Of a stretch of DNA of 64,000 nucleotides, positions 1-9,600 are shown in pieces. This DNA is from Candidatus Sulfotelmatobacter sp. GTDB taxonomy: Bacteria > Acidobacteriota > Terriglobia > Terriglobales > Acidobacteriaceae. The first letter of the stretch is position 1. Each line of letters opens with the position of its first letter. Under the pieces are notes generated by a model. It was not told where the DNA came from. It worked only from the letters and a program-made list of their open reading frames with translations, and searched no databases. The stretch is from assembly GCA_025462865.1 (NCBI GenBank), contig JAOAPI010000128.1:62001-126000 (forward strand), written 5' to 3'. The position numbers and the translations under genes were made by a program.

Positions 1-292
1 CGGGCTGCAGACTTACTTGCTCGTCAGAGATGTTTCCGTCTTCAAACTGGCGTTTTATTTTGTTGTACTCTTTTTTTTGCTGCTGCAGATCAGGCCACAC
101 CGCCAGCAACTCCTGAATGCTCTTGTGTTGGTAGGCCGCCAGATAACGCTGCAACGTAGCGTCGATCTGCGCTTGGTCCGGACTATTCGGAGTGGCCTTC
201 AACTCCTGCGGAGCTTGTTGACTGAAGACCACGGACACCGACAAACACATCGCTACACAGACTAACGATAGAGATGAAAATAAACGTCTCAT
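1..292 (-). CDS. Secreted protein, N-terminal part (runs off the window)
   Basis: The reverse strand reads open from an ATG at 292 to the window edge, giving about 97 residues and no stop. The first 25 or so residues are a clear Sec signal peptide (MRRLFSSLSLVCVAMCLSVS, cleavage probably just after the following VVFS), so the product is exported. The mature start is polar and Gln-rich and includes a helical stretch around AYQHKSIQELLAVWPDL, the style of small acidobacterial periplasmic proteins of the DUF4440/NTF2 kind, but too little is visible to name a family. The plus-strand ORF over the same bases is a shadow. Confidence 0.7.
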   Translation of the reverse strand, partial: MRRLFSSLSLVCVAMCLSVSVVFSQQAPQELKATPNSPDQAQIDATLQRYLAAYQHKSIQELLAVWPDLQQQKKEYNKIKRQFEDGNISDEQVSLQP

Positions 293-325
293 AATGCGGG
301 ATTATCGCGACGAATCGGAGAAGTG

Positions 326-2191
326 TCAAGGAGCATTACTTTTCTTGACAGCAATCCCCAACTCCCGCAACTGCGCCTCTCCCACCGGCGTGGGCGCATC
401 TACCATTAGATCCACCGCCCGCGCCGTCTTCGGGAACGGAATCACTTCCCTCAAACTCTCCGCGCCGGCAAGAATCATAACGATGCGGTCAAGCCCCAGC
501 GCAATCCCGCCATGCGGCGGCGTGCCATACTCCAGCGCCTCCAGAAAAAATCCAAAGCGCGCCCGCGCTTCTTCTTCCGTCATTCCCAGCGCACGAAAAA
601 TCTTGCTCTGCACATCCTGCCGGTGAATGCGAATCGACCCCGACCCCAGCTCCGTCCCATTCAGCACCACGTCATATGCCAAAGCCCGCACCGCGCTCAG
701 CGGCGACAGTGGATCGTTCAACGCCTCCACGCCCGTCTCCAGCTTCGCCATATCCTCTTCATGCGGCGAGGTGAACGGATGGTGCGCCGCGTTCCACCGT
801 TTCTCTCCCTCATCCCACTCGAACATCGGAAAGTTCGTCACCCACAGAAAGCGGAAGTCTTTTGCCGCATCCCCGCTCTTCTTGAAAATTCCGTGCCGCT
901 CCGCATACTTCTGTGCCAGTGCCAGCCGCAACAATCCCGCCGACGAATAAATCGCCAACTCCTGCGGCGTCACCTTGCGATGCTCGGGAAGCGCAGCCAA
1001 CGGCCCGCTTTGCGCACCTCCCGCCACCAGCACGATGAGATCGCCATCTTCCATCCCCGTCTTCTTCGCAATCGCCGCGGCCGCATCCGGAAATTTATTC
1101 GCGATGCGTTTGAAATCCTCATATACGCGAGCCCCGCCCTTCGCATGGAACATCGGCTTAATATCGTCCCGCTCTTTCCGCGAAAGCTCTCCCACCCTCG
1201 GCGTACGAACTGCAACCACCGGCAGATTCGAATTGATCGCTAACTCCTGCAAATTCTCAGCCGAGAAACAGTCGCGTACATCGGTAAACGCCGGCAGTCG
1301 CAAATCCGGTTTATCAATTCCATACAGCCGGATCGCTTCGTCATAATCCATGCGCGGAAACGGAGTCTTGATCGCGGACCCTGCCGCGGCAAACGCCGCC
1401 GTCAAAAATCCCTCCACCACCTCCCACACCCGCTCCGCCTGCGGATACGACATTTCCAAATCAATCTGCGTAAACTCCGGCTGCCGGTCGGCGCGCAAGT
1501 CCTCATCGCGGAAACACCGCACAATCTGAAAATATTTATCAAATCCGGAAATCATCAGGATCTGCTTGAACAATTGCGGAGACTGCGGCAGCGCATAAAA
1601 CGTCCCCGGCTGCACCCGGCTCGGCACCAGATAATCGCGCGCGCCCTCCGGCGTCGAGCGCGTCATGAACGGAGTTTCAATTTCAAAAAATCCCTGTCCT
1701 GACAAATTATCCCGGATCGCCTTCGCCACCTTATGCCGCAGTTCGATGTTGAACTGCATCACGTCGCGCCGCAAATCAATGTAGCGATACTTCAGCCGGG
1801 TCTCTTCATTCGTCAGCGCCGTGTCCGAAGGCAAAAAGGGCGGCAGCTTCGATTCGTTCAGAATGCGCAACTCCTCGGCCACCAGTTCTACTTCGCCCGT
1901 CGGCATATTCGGATTCACCGTATTGGCGTCGCGCAGCTTCACCGTCCCCGTCACCGCGATCACATACTCATTCCGCAGCGCCGCAGACTTTTCATGGATC
2001 GTCCGATCTCGTTCCGCATTGAAGACCACCTGCGTCACTCCCGAGCGGTCGCGCAAATCAACGAACAGAAGATTGCCATGATCGCGCCGCCGGTTCACCC
2101 ACCCCATCAACACAGCTTTTTTTCCTGCGTCGGAAGCGCGCAACGCCCCGCACATATGCGTCCGTCGTAGATCGCCTAAAAAATCGAGCAA
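326..2191 (-). CDS. aspS: Aspartyl-tRNA synthetase, bacterial type
   Basis: Charges tRNA-Asp with aspartate in the cytosol. The 621 residues show the bacterial architecture: N-terminal OB-fold anticodon domain (about 10-125), class II catalytic core with motif 2 (FRDEDLRADRQPEFTQID, about 225-245) and motif 3 (GLDRIVMILAG near the C-terminus), and a GAD insertion between them. The start is a TTG at 2191 preceded by AAGGA six bases upstream; an internal ATG (codon 13) would cut the conserved LGDLRRTH leader. The anticodon domain has RRRDHGN, with His where discriminating enzymes usually have Leu, which suggests a non-discriminating enzyme that also makes Asp-tRNA-Asn; this is inferred from one residue. 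Confidence 0.97.
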   Translation of the reverse strand: MLDFLGDLRRTHMCGALRASDAGKKAVLMGWVNRRRDHGNLLFVDLRDRSGVTQVVFNAERDRTIHEKSAALRNEYVIAVTGTVKLRDANTVNPNMPTGEVELVAEELRILNESKLPPFLPSDTALTNEETRLKYRYIDLRRDVMQFNIELRHKVAKAIRDNLSGQGFFEIETPFMTRSTPEGARDYLVPSRVQPGTFYALPQSPQLFKQILMISGFDKYFQIVRCFRDEDLRADRQPEFTQIDLEMSYPQAERVWEVVEGFLTAAFAAAGSAIKTPFPRMDYDEAIRLYGIDKPDLRLPAFTDVRDCFSAENLQELAINSNLPVVAVRTPRVGELSRKERDDIKPMFHAKGGARVYEDFKRIANKFPDAAAAIAKKTGMEDGDLIVLVAGGAQSGPLAALPEHRKVTPQELAIYSSAGLLRLALAQKYAERHGIFKKSGDAAKDFRFLWVTNFPMFEWDEGEKRWNAAHHPFTSPHEEDMAKLETGVEALNDPLSPLSAVRALAYDVVLNGTELGSGSIRIHRQDVQSKIFRALGMTEEEARARFGFFLEALEYGTPPHGGIALGLDRIVMILAGAESLREVIPFPKTARAVDLMVDAPTPVGEAQLRELGIAVKKSNAP

Positions 2192-2424
2192 GTTGTTTCC
2201 TTATGGTGAAGAATGCGGCAGAGCGCCGAATCGAAGATTATAAACGGTAGGCCTCTTATACGAATCGCGTAGGGACAGCCGCATCGGCTGTTCAGCCAAA
2301 CGCAGCGACGCTCGCACCTTACAGGTTGTCGGAAAGAAACGGGTGGATCAGGCCTTCAGGCCTGCATCAATGCCAGCTCTTGATTTGGGCTTCAGCCCCT
2401 GAGGTTCGTGCCAGGCCGAAGAAT
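2192..2424. repeat. Intergenic repeat block (families H and C)
   Basis: This 233-base gap holds two palindromic intergenic motifs. At about 2265-2295 is a GGGACAGCCGCATCGGCTGT-type hairpin. At 2347-2405 are two linked stem-loops, AGGCCTTCAGGCCT and GGGCTTCAGCCCC. The second type recurs at 21776-21836 and 23186-23244 and, in diverged form, inside pheT (about 29676-29742). No open frame of interest is present. Confidence 0.6.
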
Positions 2425-2949
2425 CTACTTCTTGGTAGCTTTCCCGTCCACCGCCGTCGTCCACTTCGTGCCATCTGGCGAAGTCTCGTAAGTAAAGTCG
2501 TAAGACGCCGCGGACGTCATCTTCATGACAAACCGTCCCTTTACCATCTTGTCACCCATCTTCTCGTCGCTGGTCCACGTCCAGATGTCGCCGTCCACCG
2601 CTCCCTTCGAATTCATCGCCTCGCCCCAGCTGTTGAACTCGTGGTAGGAGTAGCCCTTGTCATCCTTGGAATATCCCATCACACCCATGCCGTATCCGTT
2701 GCCCATCGTGCTCTTGAAATCGACATGGCATACAAGGAAATAGCCGCCCTCCATCCACTCGCACTTTTCGCTCTCCGTCATCTTTCCGCCCGGGCCCATC
2801 GGTCCCGGCTTAATGTCTCCCTCAATCGCCCACAACCCGGCCAGCACATCCAGTTTTTTCAGCTCCGGACCAGGTTTCGGCGGCTCCGTCTGCGCCATAG
2901 CCGCCGCCACCATCACCCATGCCGCTAATATGATTCCTGCTCGTTTCAT
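2425..2949 (-). CDS. Secreted DUF1579-family protein
   Basis: A 174-residue exported protein of unknown function. I take the ATG at 2949 because AGGAGAG lies just upstream and the product then begins with a signal peptide (MKRAGIILAAWVMVAAAMAQ). The mature part opens with PGPELKKLDVLAGLWAIEGD, followed by repeated short beta-strand segments and a basic tail, the pattern of DUF1579 proteins, which are predicted lipocalin-like beta-barrels. It is followed on the same strand by aspS across a repeat-containing gap. The longer frame that starts at 2997 adds 16 residues without a ribosome site. Confidence 0.75.
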   Translation of the reverse strand: MKRAGIILAAWVMVAAAMAQTEPPKPGPELKKLDVLAGLWAIEGDIKPGPMGPGGKMTESEKCEWMEGGYFLVCHVDFKSTMGNGYGMGVMGYSKDDKGYSYHEFNSWGEAMNSKGAVDGDIWTWTSDEKMGDKMVKGRFVMKMTSAASYDFTYETSPDGTKWTTAVDGKATKK

Positions 2950-3072
2950 GAATTCTCTCCTCGATTGTTCAACAGCGCTTGAAACCATCGCTCTCAAACA
3001 GCTTATCGACGCTGCCGAAGGTTAGACGCTCGCCGTCAGGAACTGAAAGCACCGAAAGCGTCGCCCAACCCG

Positions 3073-3546
3073 CTACCAGTCTCCCCAATGTGCCGCGGTC
3101 GCCTGATGAAATTTCAACTTCCACGCATCGCCCTGCTTCACCCACACCGAACTGAAATGCTGATAGCGCGGCGGAGGCCCCTGATCCTCCTCGGGCTTCT
3201 TGCGCACGACCGCGTCGTAAGTGACGATGGCTGCGTCATCGCCTACCGGCACAACCTTCATGTTGTACGTCATAATTTCTATCAGGCCAGAGTCTCCCAG
3301 ATCGTCGACGCCTTCCTGCCTTTGGAGCAGCGCCCCGTCGACTCCTACCAACGAAAAGTCATCGGTGACGGTCCGCTTGAGAAGCGCTCTATCATCTCTC
3401 TTCTGGGCCTCGATCAGACTCTTCTCGCTGGATATCAAACTCTGCTCCAGCGGACTAAGCGTCTTCCCCGCCCGTGATGTCTGCGCCACATCGACTCCGC
3501 AGGTAGTGACGAATAACAATCCCCAAACCAGCCAACCAGATTTCAT
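3073..3546 (-). CDS. Secreted DUF4440 / NTF2-like protein
   Basis: 157 residues with a signal peptide (MKSGWLVWGLLFVTTCGVDV) and an SnoaL/NTF2-like DUF4440 fold: an N-terminal helix (SLIEAQKRDDRALLKRTVTDDF) followed by strands ending in SSVWVKQGDAWKLKFHQAT. Such domains bind small ligands or act as stand-alone periplasmic proteins; no substrate can be deduced. AGAGGG sits upstream of the ATG at 3546. A second protein of the same family lies at 42894-43367 in this window. Neighbours are the DUF1579 gene downstream and an FMN-binding protein upstream, without obvious functional link. Confidence 0.75.
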   Translation of the reverse strand: MKSGWLVWGLLFVTTCGVDVAQTSRAGKTLSPLEQSLISSEKSLIEAQKRDDRALLKRTVTDDFSLVGVDGALLQRQEGVDDLGDSGLIEIMTYNMKVVPVGDDAAIVTYDAVVRKKPEEDQGPPPRYQHFSSVWVKQGDAWKLKFHQATAAHWGDW

Positions 3547-3589
3547 GACGCCCTCTTTCTACAAATCGCTGTGGGCTAGAGTCGCGCCA

Positions 3590-3626
3590 GCGACGCCATT
3601 CATTAGCCCCGCAGGTAAGTGCGGGG
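3590..3626. repeat. Dispersed palindrome family E, copy 1
   Basis: The stretch CCATTCATTAG followed by a CCCCGCAGGTAAGTGCGGGG hairpin recurs in degraded form at 58080-58110 (same CCATTCATTAGC leader and GTAAGT loop). It lies between two minus-strand genes and codes for nothing recognisable. Confidence 0.55.
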
Positions 3627-3692
3627 AACCTGACGGACGGAAACCCCAGTCCCTTCAGTGGACGACACGCACCTCGGTCGGCCCTCCGGAGT

Positions 3693-4238
3693 CTAACTCT
3701 CCAATCCCGGCAACCCATCAATACTCTTCCGGTTCTTCTCCTGCCGATAAACTTTCAACCCCTCCGCCCCTCGCTTGCGCGCCCACGCCTGCAGTTGTGT
3801 CCGTTCCCCTTCATAATTAAAAAGAGGAACACCATACCCACACGAGTCCGTGACACGCGAAACTTCGACCACAATCATGGAGCGCACACTCTCAAAAACT
3901 GGGAACGAACTCGTCAGCCCTGCGAATTCCGGTTCGTGCGCCTCGACCACCCGCCCACTTCCGTAGAGTCGCAAAATATCCGGCGGGCCCTGAAACGCAC
4001 AGAACATCAGAACAATCCTGCCGTTCTCTTTCAAGTGAGCGATCGTCTCCACTCCACTTCCATTGAAATCCAGGTAAGCGACCGTCGTCGGCCCCAGAAT
4101 GCGGAACGTGTCCAAACCTTTTGGCGAGACGTTCACATGCCCGCCGGCATCCAGCGGCGCCGAGGCGACAAAAAATATCTTCTGCGCCGCAATAAACTCT
4201 CTCGCCGCATCGTCGATTTCCGATCGAACTTTCCCCAT
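3693..4238 (-). CDS. Pyridoxamine 5'-phosphate oxidase-family FMN-binding protein
   Basis: A 181-residue cytoplasmic flavoprotein of the PPOX-class split-barrel family. Diagnostic features are the N-terminal helix with AQKIFFVASAP, the VNVSPKGLDTFRILGPTTVAYLD core (about 35-58), and GRIVLMFCAFQGPPDILRLYGSGRV, the usual strand pair around the FMN site. The C-terminal VFESVRSMIVVEVSRVTDSCGYGVP fits the acidobacterial/actinobacterial subgroup. Family members reduce or oxidise diverse substrates, so no pathway is assigned. AGAGG four bases before the ATG at 4238 is the likely ribosome site and directly abuts the dispersed repeat at 4246-4335. Confidence 0.85.
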   Translation of the reverse strand: MGKVRSEIDDAAREFIAAQKIFFVASAPLDAGGHVNVSPKGLDTFRILGPTTVAYLDFNGSGVETIAHLKENGRIVLMFCAFQGPPDILRLYGSGRVVEAHEPEFAGLTSSFPVFESVRSMIVVEVSRVTDSCGYGVPLFNYEGERTQLQAWARKRGAEGLKVYRQEKNRKSIDGLPGLES

Positions 4239-4245
4239 AAACCTC

Positions 4246-4335
4246 TGTCATCCTCAGCGAGGAATTTGCTTTGCGATCAGCAAAGCAAATCCGCAGTCGA
4301 AGAGCCTGCCCTGAGCGAAGCCGAAGGGACCCCTT
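4246..4335. repeat. Dispersed palindrome family A, copy A1
   Basis: Begins TGTCATCCTCAGCGAGGA and ends GTCGAAG..GGGACCCCTTACCCG. Inside is a perfect 11-bp stem, ATTTGCTTTGC / GCAAAGCAAAT with a 5-base loop (4264-4290). The flanks match the other family A copies in the window while the stem sequence is unique. It lies directly upstream of the PPOX-family gene. Confidence 0.8.
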
Positions 4336-4395
4336 ACCCGCCCGCGCGGTCACGGATCTCGCCTAAAATTTCCGTCGCAACACCATCGGTAGCGT

Positions 4396-5676
4396 CTATT
4401 GACGAATCTTCTTCGCCAGATCCGCCCGCTGCACCGAAACCTGCTCCCCCGTCGCCAGATTTTTCAGCGCAAAGGCATCCGCCTTCACTTCATTCTCGCC
4501 CACAATCAAAATGTATTTTGCTCCCGCCTTCGTTGCCGCCTCAAACGACTTTTTCAGCCGGAAGCTCTCGTCTCCCAAATCCACCACCAGATCATGACGC
4601 CGCAACTCCCGCACCAGCCGCGCGGCTTCACCATTCATCCCCTCGCCCAGCGCGGCCACATACACATCCGGCTTTTTCAAAACGCTCTCCGCCGGAGCCG
4701 ATTCCTGCAGAGACATCACCAGCCGGTCTTCTCCAATCGCAAACCCGATCCCCGGAGCCGCCGGACCACCTAGCGCTTCAGACAATCCGTCATAGCGTCC
4801 GCCGCCCAGAATCGCATTCTGCGCCCCCAGCGCTCCATGGGTAAACTCAAACGCCGTCCGCGTGTAGTAATCAAGCCCCCGTACCAGCCGGTCATTCAAC
4901 GAAAATGGAACCCCAACCTTCGTCAGAATTTCCTGCACCTGCTCAAAATGTTTTCTGCATCCTTCATCCAGAAACTGGCTGATGCGCGGCAACTTCTCGA
5001 TAATCGGCTGATCTTCCGGCACCTTACAGTCAAACACGCGCAGCGGATTCGTCACCGCCCGCCGCTGGCAATCCACGCACATCTTCCCTACTACCGGCTC
5101 CAAAGCCTTGCGCAGCGCCTCATTGAACGCTGCCCGATCGTTCGCGCACCCCACCGAGTTCAACTCAAGATTCCATCCGGTAATCCCGAGTCGATCCAGC
5201 AAAGTCGACAGCATCTCCAGCACTTCCGCATCCCGCGCCGGAGACTCGCTCCCCGCCGACGCCGGACCGATCACCTCCGCCCCAATCTGATAAAACTGCC
5301 GGTATCGCCCCTTCTGCGGACGCTCCCGCCGAAACTGCGGGCCAATGTAATAAAGCTTGTTCAATCCGCGATCCCACATCTTGTGCTCGATGTAAGCCCG
5401 CACCACCCCCGCCGTATTTTCCGGACGCAGAGTCAGCGACTGTCCCCGATCGCTCTCGGCTCGTCCGCGATCCTCCCACGTATACATCTCCTTCGCGACC
5501 ACATCGGTCTCTTCGCCCACGCCGCGCGCGAACAATTCCGTCGACTCGAAAATCGGCGTGCGAATTTCCTGGAAGTTGTAGGCACGGAACACATCCCGCA
5601 CCGCCGCTTCCACAAAATTCCACAACGCCGTTTCCGGCGGCAGCAAATCCCTCGTCCCTCGCACTGCTTTAATCAT
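4396..5676 (-). CDS. hisS: Histidyl-tRNA synthetase
   Basis: Class II synthetase charging tRNA-His, 426 residues, the normal length. Landmarks are TRDLLPPETALW at the N-terminus, motif 2 (RRERPQKGRYRQFYQIGAE, about 116-134), the histidine-specific VRGLDYYTRTAFE and GGGRYDGL segments, motif 3 (GIGFAIGEDRL) and a C-terminal anticodon-binding domain (about 325-420). The ATG at 5676 has no recognisable Shine-Dalgarno: the bases just upstream are an 8-unit heptamer array (5681-5736) instead. It follows the carbonic-anhydrase-like gene on the same strand with a 108-base gap made largely of repeats. Confidence 0.97.
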   Translation of the reverse strand: MIKAVRGTRDLLPPETALWNFVEAAVRDVFRAYNFQEIRTPIFESTELFARGVGEETDVVAKEMYTWEDRGRAESDRGQSLTLRPENTAGVVRAYIEHKMWDRGLNKLYYIGPQFRRERPQKGRYRQFYQIGAEVIGPASAGSESPARDAEVLEMLSTLLDRLGITGWNLELNSVGCANDRAAFNEALRKALEPVVGKMCVDCQRRAVTNPLRVFDCKVPEDQPIIEKLPRISQFLDEGCRKHFEQVQEILTKVGVPFSLNDRLVRGLDYYTRTAFEFTHGALGAQNAILGGGRYDGLSEALGGPAAPGIGFAIGEDRLVMSLQESAPAESVLKKPDVYVAALGEGMNGEAARLVRELRRHDLVVDLGDESFRLKKSFEAATKAGAKYILIVGENEVKADAFALKNLATGEQVSVQRADLAKKIRQ

Positions 5677-5680
5677 GTTT

Positions 5681-5736
5681 GGTCGTTAGTCGTTAGTCGT
5701 TAGTCGTTGGTCGTTAATCGTTAGTCGTCTGTCGTT
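5681..5736. repeat. Heptamer array H1 (8 x 7 bp) at the hisS start
   Basis: Eight contiguous 7-bp units of the form RGTCGTT (GGTCGTT, AGTCGTT x3, GGTCGTT, AATCGTT, AGTCGTC, TGTCGTT) end five bases before the hisS start codon on the opposite strand. No ribosome site remains between array and ATG. Confidence 0.9.
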
Positions 5737-5761
5737 CGCCGCGAAGCCAGTTTTTACTGAA

Positions 5762-5786
5762 AGCTGACAGCTGATAGCTGACAGCT
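5762..5786. repeat. Heptamer array H2 overlapping a stop codon
   Basis: AGCTGAC, AGCTGAT, AGCTGAC plus a partial unit. The last bases overlap the TAG stop of the carbonic-anhydrase-like gene, so the array starts exactly at the gene end. Confidence 0.85.
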
Positions 5787-6297
5787 ACTTCCCCCTCAAA
5801 TACTCCTCCGTATACCCCAAATAATTCCGGGCGTACCGCATGATCATCTCGTCTTCGCCTTTCTCCAACTTCCGCCGTAACTTTCCCGGAGACCCCATCC
5901 ACAACGATCCCGGCTCGACCACCGTCCGCTCCGGAATCAGCGTCCCCGCCGCGATAATCGATCCTGCCCCAATCTTCGCCCCATTCAAAATAATCGATCC
6001 CATCCCAATCAAACACCGGTCTTCGACCACGCATCCGTGCAAAGTAACCGAATGCCCCACCGTCACATACTCTCCCACCACCACGTTGTACTGCTCCCGC
6101 ATGCCGTGCAGCACGCTGCAATCCTGCACATTGGAATGCGCCCCGATCCGGATCGAATGCACGTCCCCGCGGAGCACTGCATTCATCCAAACCGACGCAT
6201 GCTCGCCCAGCACCACATCCCCAATAATCTGCGCCGACTCATCCACGTAACACGACGCCGGAATCACCGGCTTCATCCCTTTAAATGATCGAATCAT
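5785..6297 (-). CDS. Gamma-carbonic-anhydrase-like hexapeptide protein
   Basis: 170 residues of left-handed beta-helix built from hexapeptide repeats (IIGDVVLGEHASVW, VVVGEYVTVGHSV, CLIGMGSIILNGAKIG). Three histidines occupy the positions of gamma-class zinc ligands (His64, His82, His87), and the C-terminal helix RKLEKGEDEMIMRYARNYLGYTEEYLRGK is typical of the YrdA/CaiE branch. Trimeric members hydrate CO2 or have lost activity; which applies here cannot be read from sequence. It lies upstream of hisS on the same strand. The ATG at 6297 has only a weak CAGGG upstream, next to a partial family A repeat. Confidence 0.9.
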   Translation of the reverse strand: MIRSFKGMKPVIPASCYVDESAQIIGDVVLGEHASVWMNAVLRGDVHSIRIGAHSNVQDCSVLHGMREQYNVVVGEYVTVGHSVTLHGCVVEDRCLIGMGSIILNGAKIGAGSIIAAGTLIPERTVVEPGSLWMGSPGKLRRKLEKGEDEMIMRYARNYLGYTEEYLRGK

Positions 6298-6675
6298 GAT
6301 TGATAAGCCCTGTCATCCTGATACCGCCGTGAGATAACGCCCTGTCATCCTGATCGAAGTGAGTGCTTTCGCGGAGCGAAGCACTCACGAAGTCGAAGGA
6401 CCCCTTATTGCCTGCGCCAATAACTGACCCATTAAGAAATTCTCTCCAGACTCTGAATCGCTCCCGCAGGGAACACTGAACATAGCACGCCTCCACTCCC
6501 CGACGTAAAGCCGCTTTCCCACTCCGGCACTCGTCCTCAAAAAGAACTCGCCCCGTCCCTCTAATCCCCTCTCCGGCATGTTACAAAGAGTCTGGTTTCC
6601 CACCCCCGCTCGCCTCCGGTGATTCGCGCGGGATTCAACCTTCCGGGCCGCATCTCGACCACAGGTGGGATTCCT
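6298..6675. other. 378-base intergenic stretch between divergent genes
   Basis: Separates the divergent carbonic-anhydrase-like gene and the TonB receptor. The left third holds two family A repeat pieces (6311-6410); the remainder shows no recognisable gene or RNA. Short frames on both strands lack ribosome sites and family-like sequence. Confidence 0.5.
6311..6410. repeat. Family A palindrome, partial copy plus full copy A2
   Basis: A truncated TGTCATCCTGAT copy at 6311-6340 is followed by a full one at 6343-6405 with a 10-bp stem GTGAGTGCTT / AAGCACTCAC, flanked by TGTCATCCTGATCGAA and CGAAGTCGAAGGACCCCTTA. Confidence 0.8.
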
Positions 6676-9600
6676 ATGCCGCGTGCTTTGCTCCTAATTG
6701 TTCTAACTCTCTCCTTATTACTACTTCCGTTCGCCTTCTCCCAGGACGCCGCCACCGGAGCCCTCCACGGCACCGTCCTCGATCCCGCCGGCAGTCGCAT
6801 CGCGCAAGCTTCCGTTGTCGCCGTCAACACCGCCACCGGCCTTCGTTACTCCGCAACTTCCAATGCCGAAGGACGCTTCTCCCTCGACCTGCTTCCTCCC
6901 GGCGACTACACCGCGCGTGCGGTCGCGCAGGGCATGTCGCCGCAAGTCACGCCGTCGCTTCACATCGATGTCGGAGCCGCAACCGAAATTGAATTTCATC
7001 TCTCGATCGCCGGCGCCCAGGAAAAAGTTACTGTCTCCGGCGCGCCTCAACTTGTCGACACAAAATCCAGCGCCGTCTCCACTCTCCTCGACGAACGCGC
7101 CATCGCCGACCTTCCTATCAACGGCCGCCGCTTCTCCGATCTCATGCTGCTCTCTCCGGGCGTCACACAAGACCCTCGCAGCCTGACCTCCGCCACCAAC
7201 GGCGATCTCTCATTCGGCGGCCTGCGCGGATTTCACAACAGCTTTCTGGTCGACGGCGGCGACTTCAACAATGCCTTCTTCGCTCAGGCCCGCGGACGCT
7301 ATCGCGCTCCCTACCAATTCTCTACCGAAGTCGTGCAGGAGTTCCGCGTCTCTTCCAATTCCTACGGCGCCGAGTTAGGACGCTCCGGCGGCGCAGTCGT
7401 TAACGTCATTACCAAATCCGGCTCGAATCATTGGCACGGCACCGGATTCCACTTTCTTCGTGACAGCTCGTTCGGCGCCGCCAACTCCTTTCTCGCCTTC
7501 CGCCCTCACAATCGCCAGCAGCAGGCCGGAGGCACCATCGGCGGCCCCATCAAGAAAAATAAAATCTTCTTCTTCGCCGGATTCGATCGGCACTACTTCC
7601 ATGTCCCCGACGTCGTCGAGTTCCTGAACGGCAGTTCCCAGGTTATCCCGCAAGCTGGCACCGGCCCCTACACTCCCGGTGACTATGAAACCAGCGATCA
7701 GGCCCTCGTCTTCGCCGCGGCCACACAACTTACATCGCTCGCCGGAGAATATCCCGCCGGTCAAATGGGCAACTCCATCTATGCCAAGCTCGATATCAAT
7801 CTCTCCCCGCGAAACCAACTCGCTCTCCGCCTCAGTACCTCCCGCTACTGGGGATCGAACAACGTCTTCCTCGATCCCAGCAGTCCCCTTTCCTACGACG
7901 CCATCTCGAACAACGGCGAAGAAACCGTCGCCACCGAAACGGGCTCCCTATCCCTCACCTCGGGACTCTCTTCGCGCCTTATCAGCCACCTCCGCGCGCA
8001 GTTCTCGCGCGACCTGCAGCAGTCCTACACCAACAGTACCGCCACGCTCGTCAAAATCCCCACCATCATTGATGCTATTGGCCGCTCCAACTTGCTCCCG
8101 CGCGCCACCCGCGAGCACCGCCTCCACCTCGCCGAGACCCTGAGTTTCGATACATCCCGCCACTCTTTCAAGTTTGGGGGCGACTCGCTTCTCACCTGGA
8201 TCTACGACTTCTTCCCCAGCCAGCAGAGCGGCGAATACCTTTTCTATCCCATCAAAGTGGATCCCTTCACCTTCGCACCGATGGAAGCCGGACTCCCTCT
8301 CTCTCCCCTGCGCGCCTATGCCCACGAAGTTCCCAAGTACTATCTCCAGAACTTCGGCCAGGCCGCGTCTCATCCTGACTCCAACGATTACGCCGCCTTC
8401 GCCCAGGACACCATCCGCGTCACCAACCACCTCGCCGTCAATCTCGGTGTCCGTTGGGATCTCCAGACTTTCACCACCGCCGGACTTTTCTCGAACCCTC
8501 TCTTCCCGCCTTCCGGCAAAGTCCCCTTCAAGCCCTACAACTTCGGCCCTCGCGCCGGACTCGCCTACTCGATCGGCCGCGATCATCCACTCGTCATTCG
8601 CGCCGGCTATGGACTCTTCTACGTCCGCATCCCACAGATCTACAACTCAGTGGTCGCCACCAACAATGGCATTACGAATTCCAGCCTGTTTCTCAACAAC
8701 TCGAACTATTACGACCACCAGGTCTTTCCCACCTATCCCAATCCGCTGGTCGCCTGCCCCGTTATGTCCGCCTCCTGCGCTTTACCAGCTGGATTCACTC
8801 AGGGCGTCACCAACACGGTCTCAGCCTTCGCTTCCAACTTTGTCACTCCACGCGTGCAGCAAACCAGTGTGACCCTCGAGCGCGAAGTCGCGACCCACAC
8901 CACCGTCGCCATCTCTTATTTGTACGTCCACGGTGAACATCTCATCCGCGCTCTTGACGTCAATCTGCCGCAGCCCGCCGCTGTTAGCTATCCCATTTTT
9001 GATTCCACAGGTTCCATCTTTACCGGCGGATACTACACCGTCGATTCCTTCGCTACCTGGCAATTCTCTCGCACCCTGGACTGCCCCTTTCCCCCCTGCA
9101 TCAATCCGCTCGGCCGTCCCATCGCCCAGCTCGGTGCCATCAACGAATTCCAAAGCGCCGCTTCGAGCGTCTACAACGGCGCTACCCTTTCCATCAACCG
9201 ACGCATGGCGCGCGGAACCTATCTCCGCCTGTCCTACACCTACGCCCATGCCATCGATGACGGCCAGGACGCTCTCATCGCCGGCTCTCCCGCCACCGTG
9301 CAGAATTCCTACAATCCCACCGGCGAGCGCGGACCCAGCGTCACTGACCAGCGCAATCGACTGGTGGCCGCATTCTCCGCCGAACCTCGTCCCTTCCACC
9401 GCGGACACGAGCTCCTCGGCCACATCTTCAACGACTGGAAAATTTCCAGCATCGTCAACATCGGCAGCGGACGCCCTGTCAACGCGACCGTCGCCGGCGA
9501 CCCCAATCAGGACAGCAATGACCTCAACGACCGCCTTCCCGGCTACAGACGCAACGGATTCACCGGACCCGACTACGCCACCACCGATCTCCGCCTCACC

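Noticed and set aside
17-265. Plus-strand ORF of 82 codons at the left edge
   Set aside because: The opposite strand encodes a protein with a clear signal peptide; the plus frame has no ribosome site and random composition.
5681-5736. Heptamer array considered as a CRISPR array
   Set aside because: Units are 7 bp without spacers and no cas genes are present.
6385-6603. Minus-strand ORF of 72 codons upstream of the TonB receptor
   Set aside because: Overlaps a family A repeat, lacks a ribosome site and shows no protein-like pattern.
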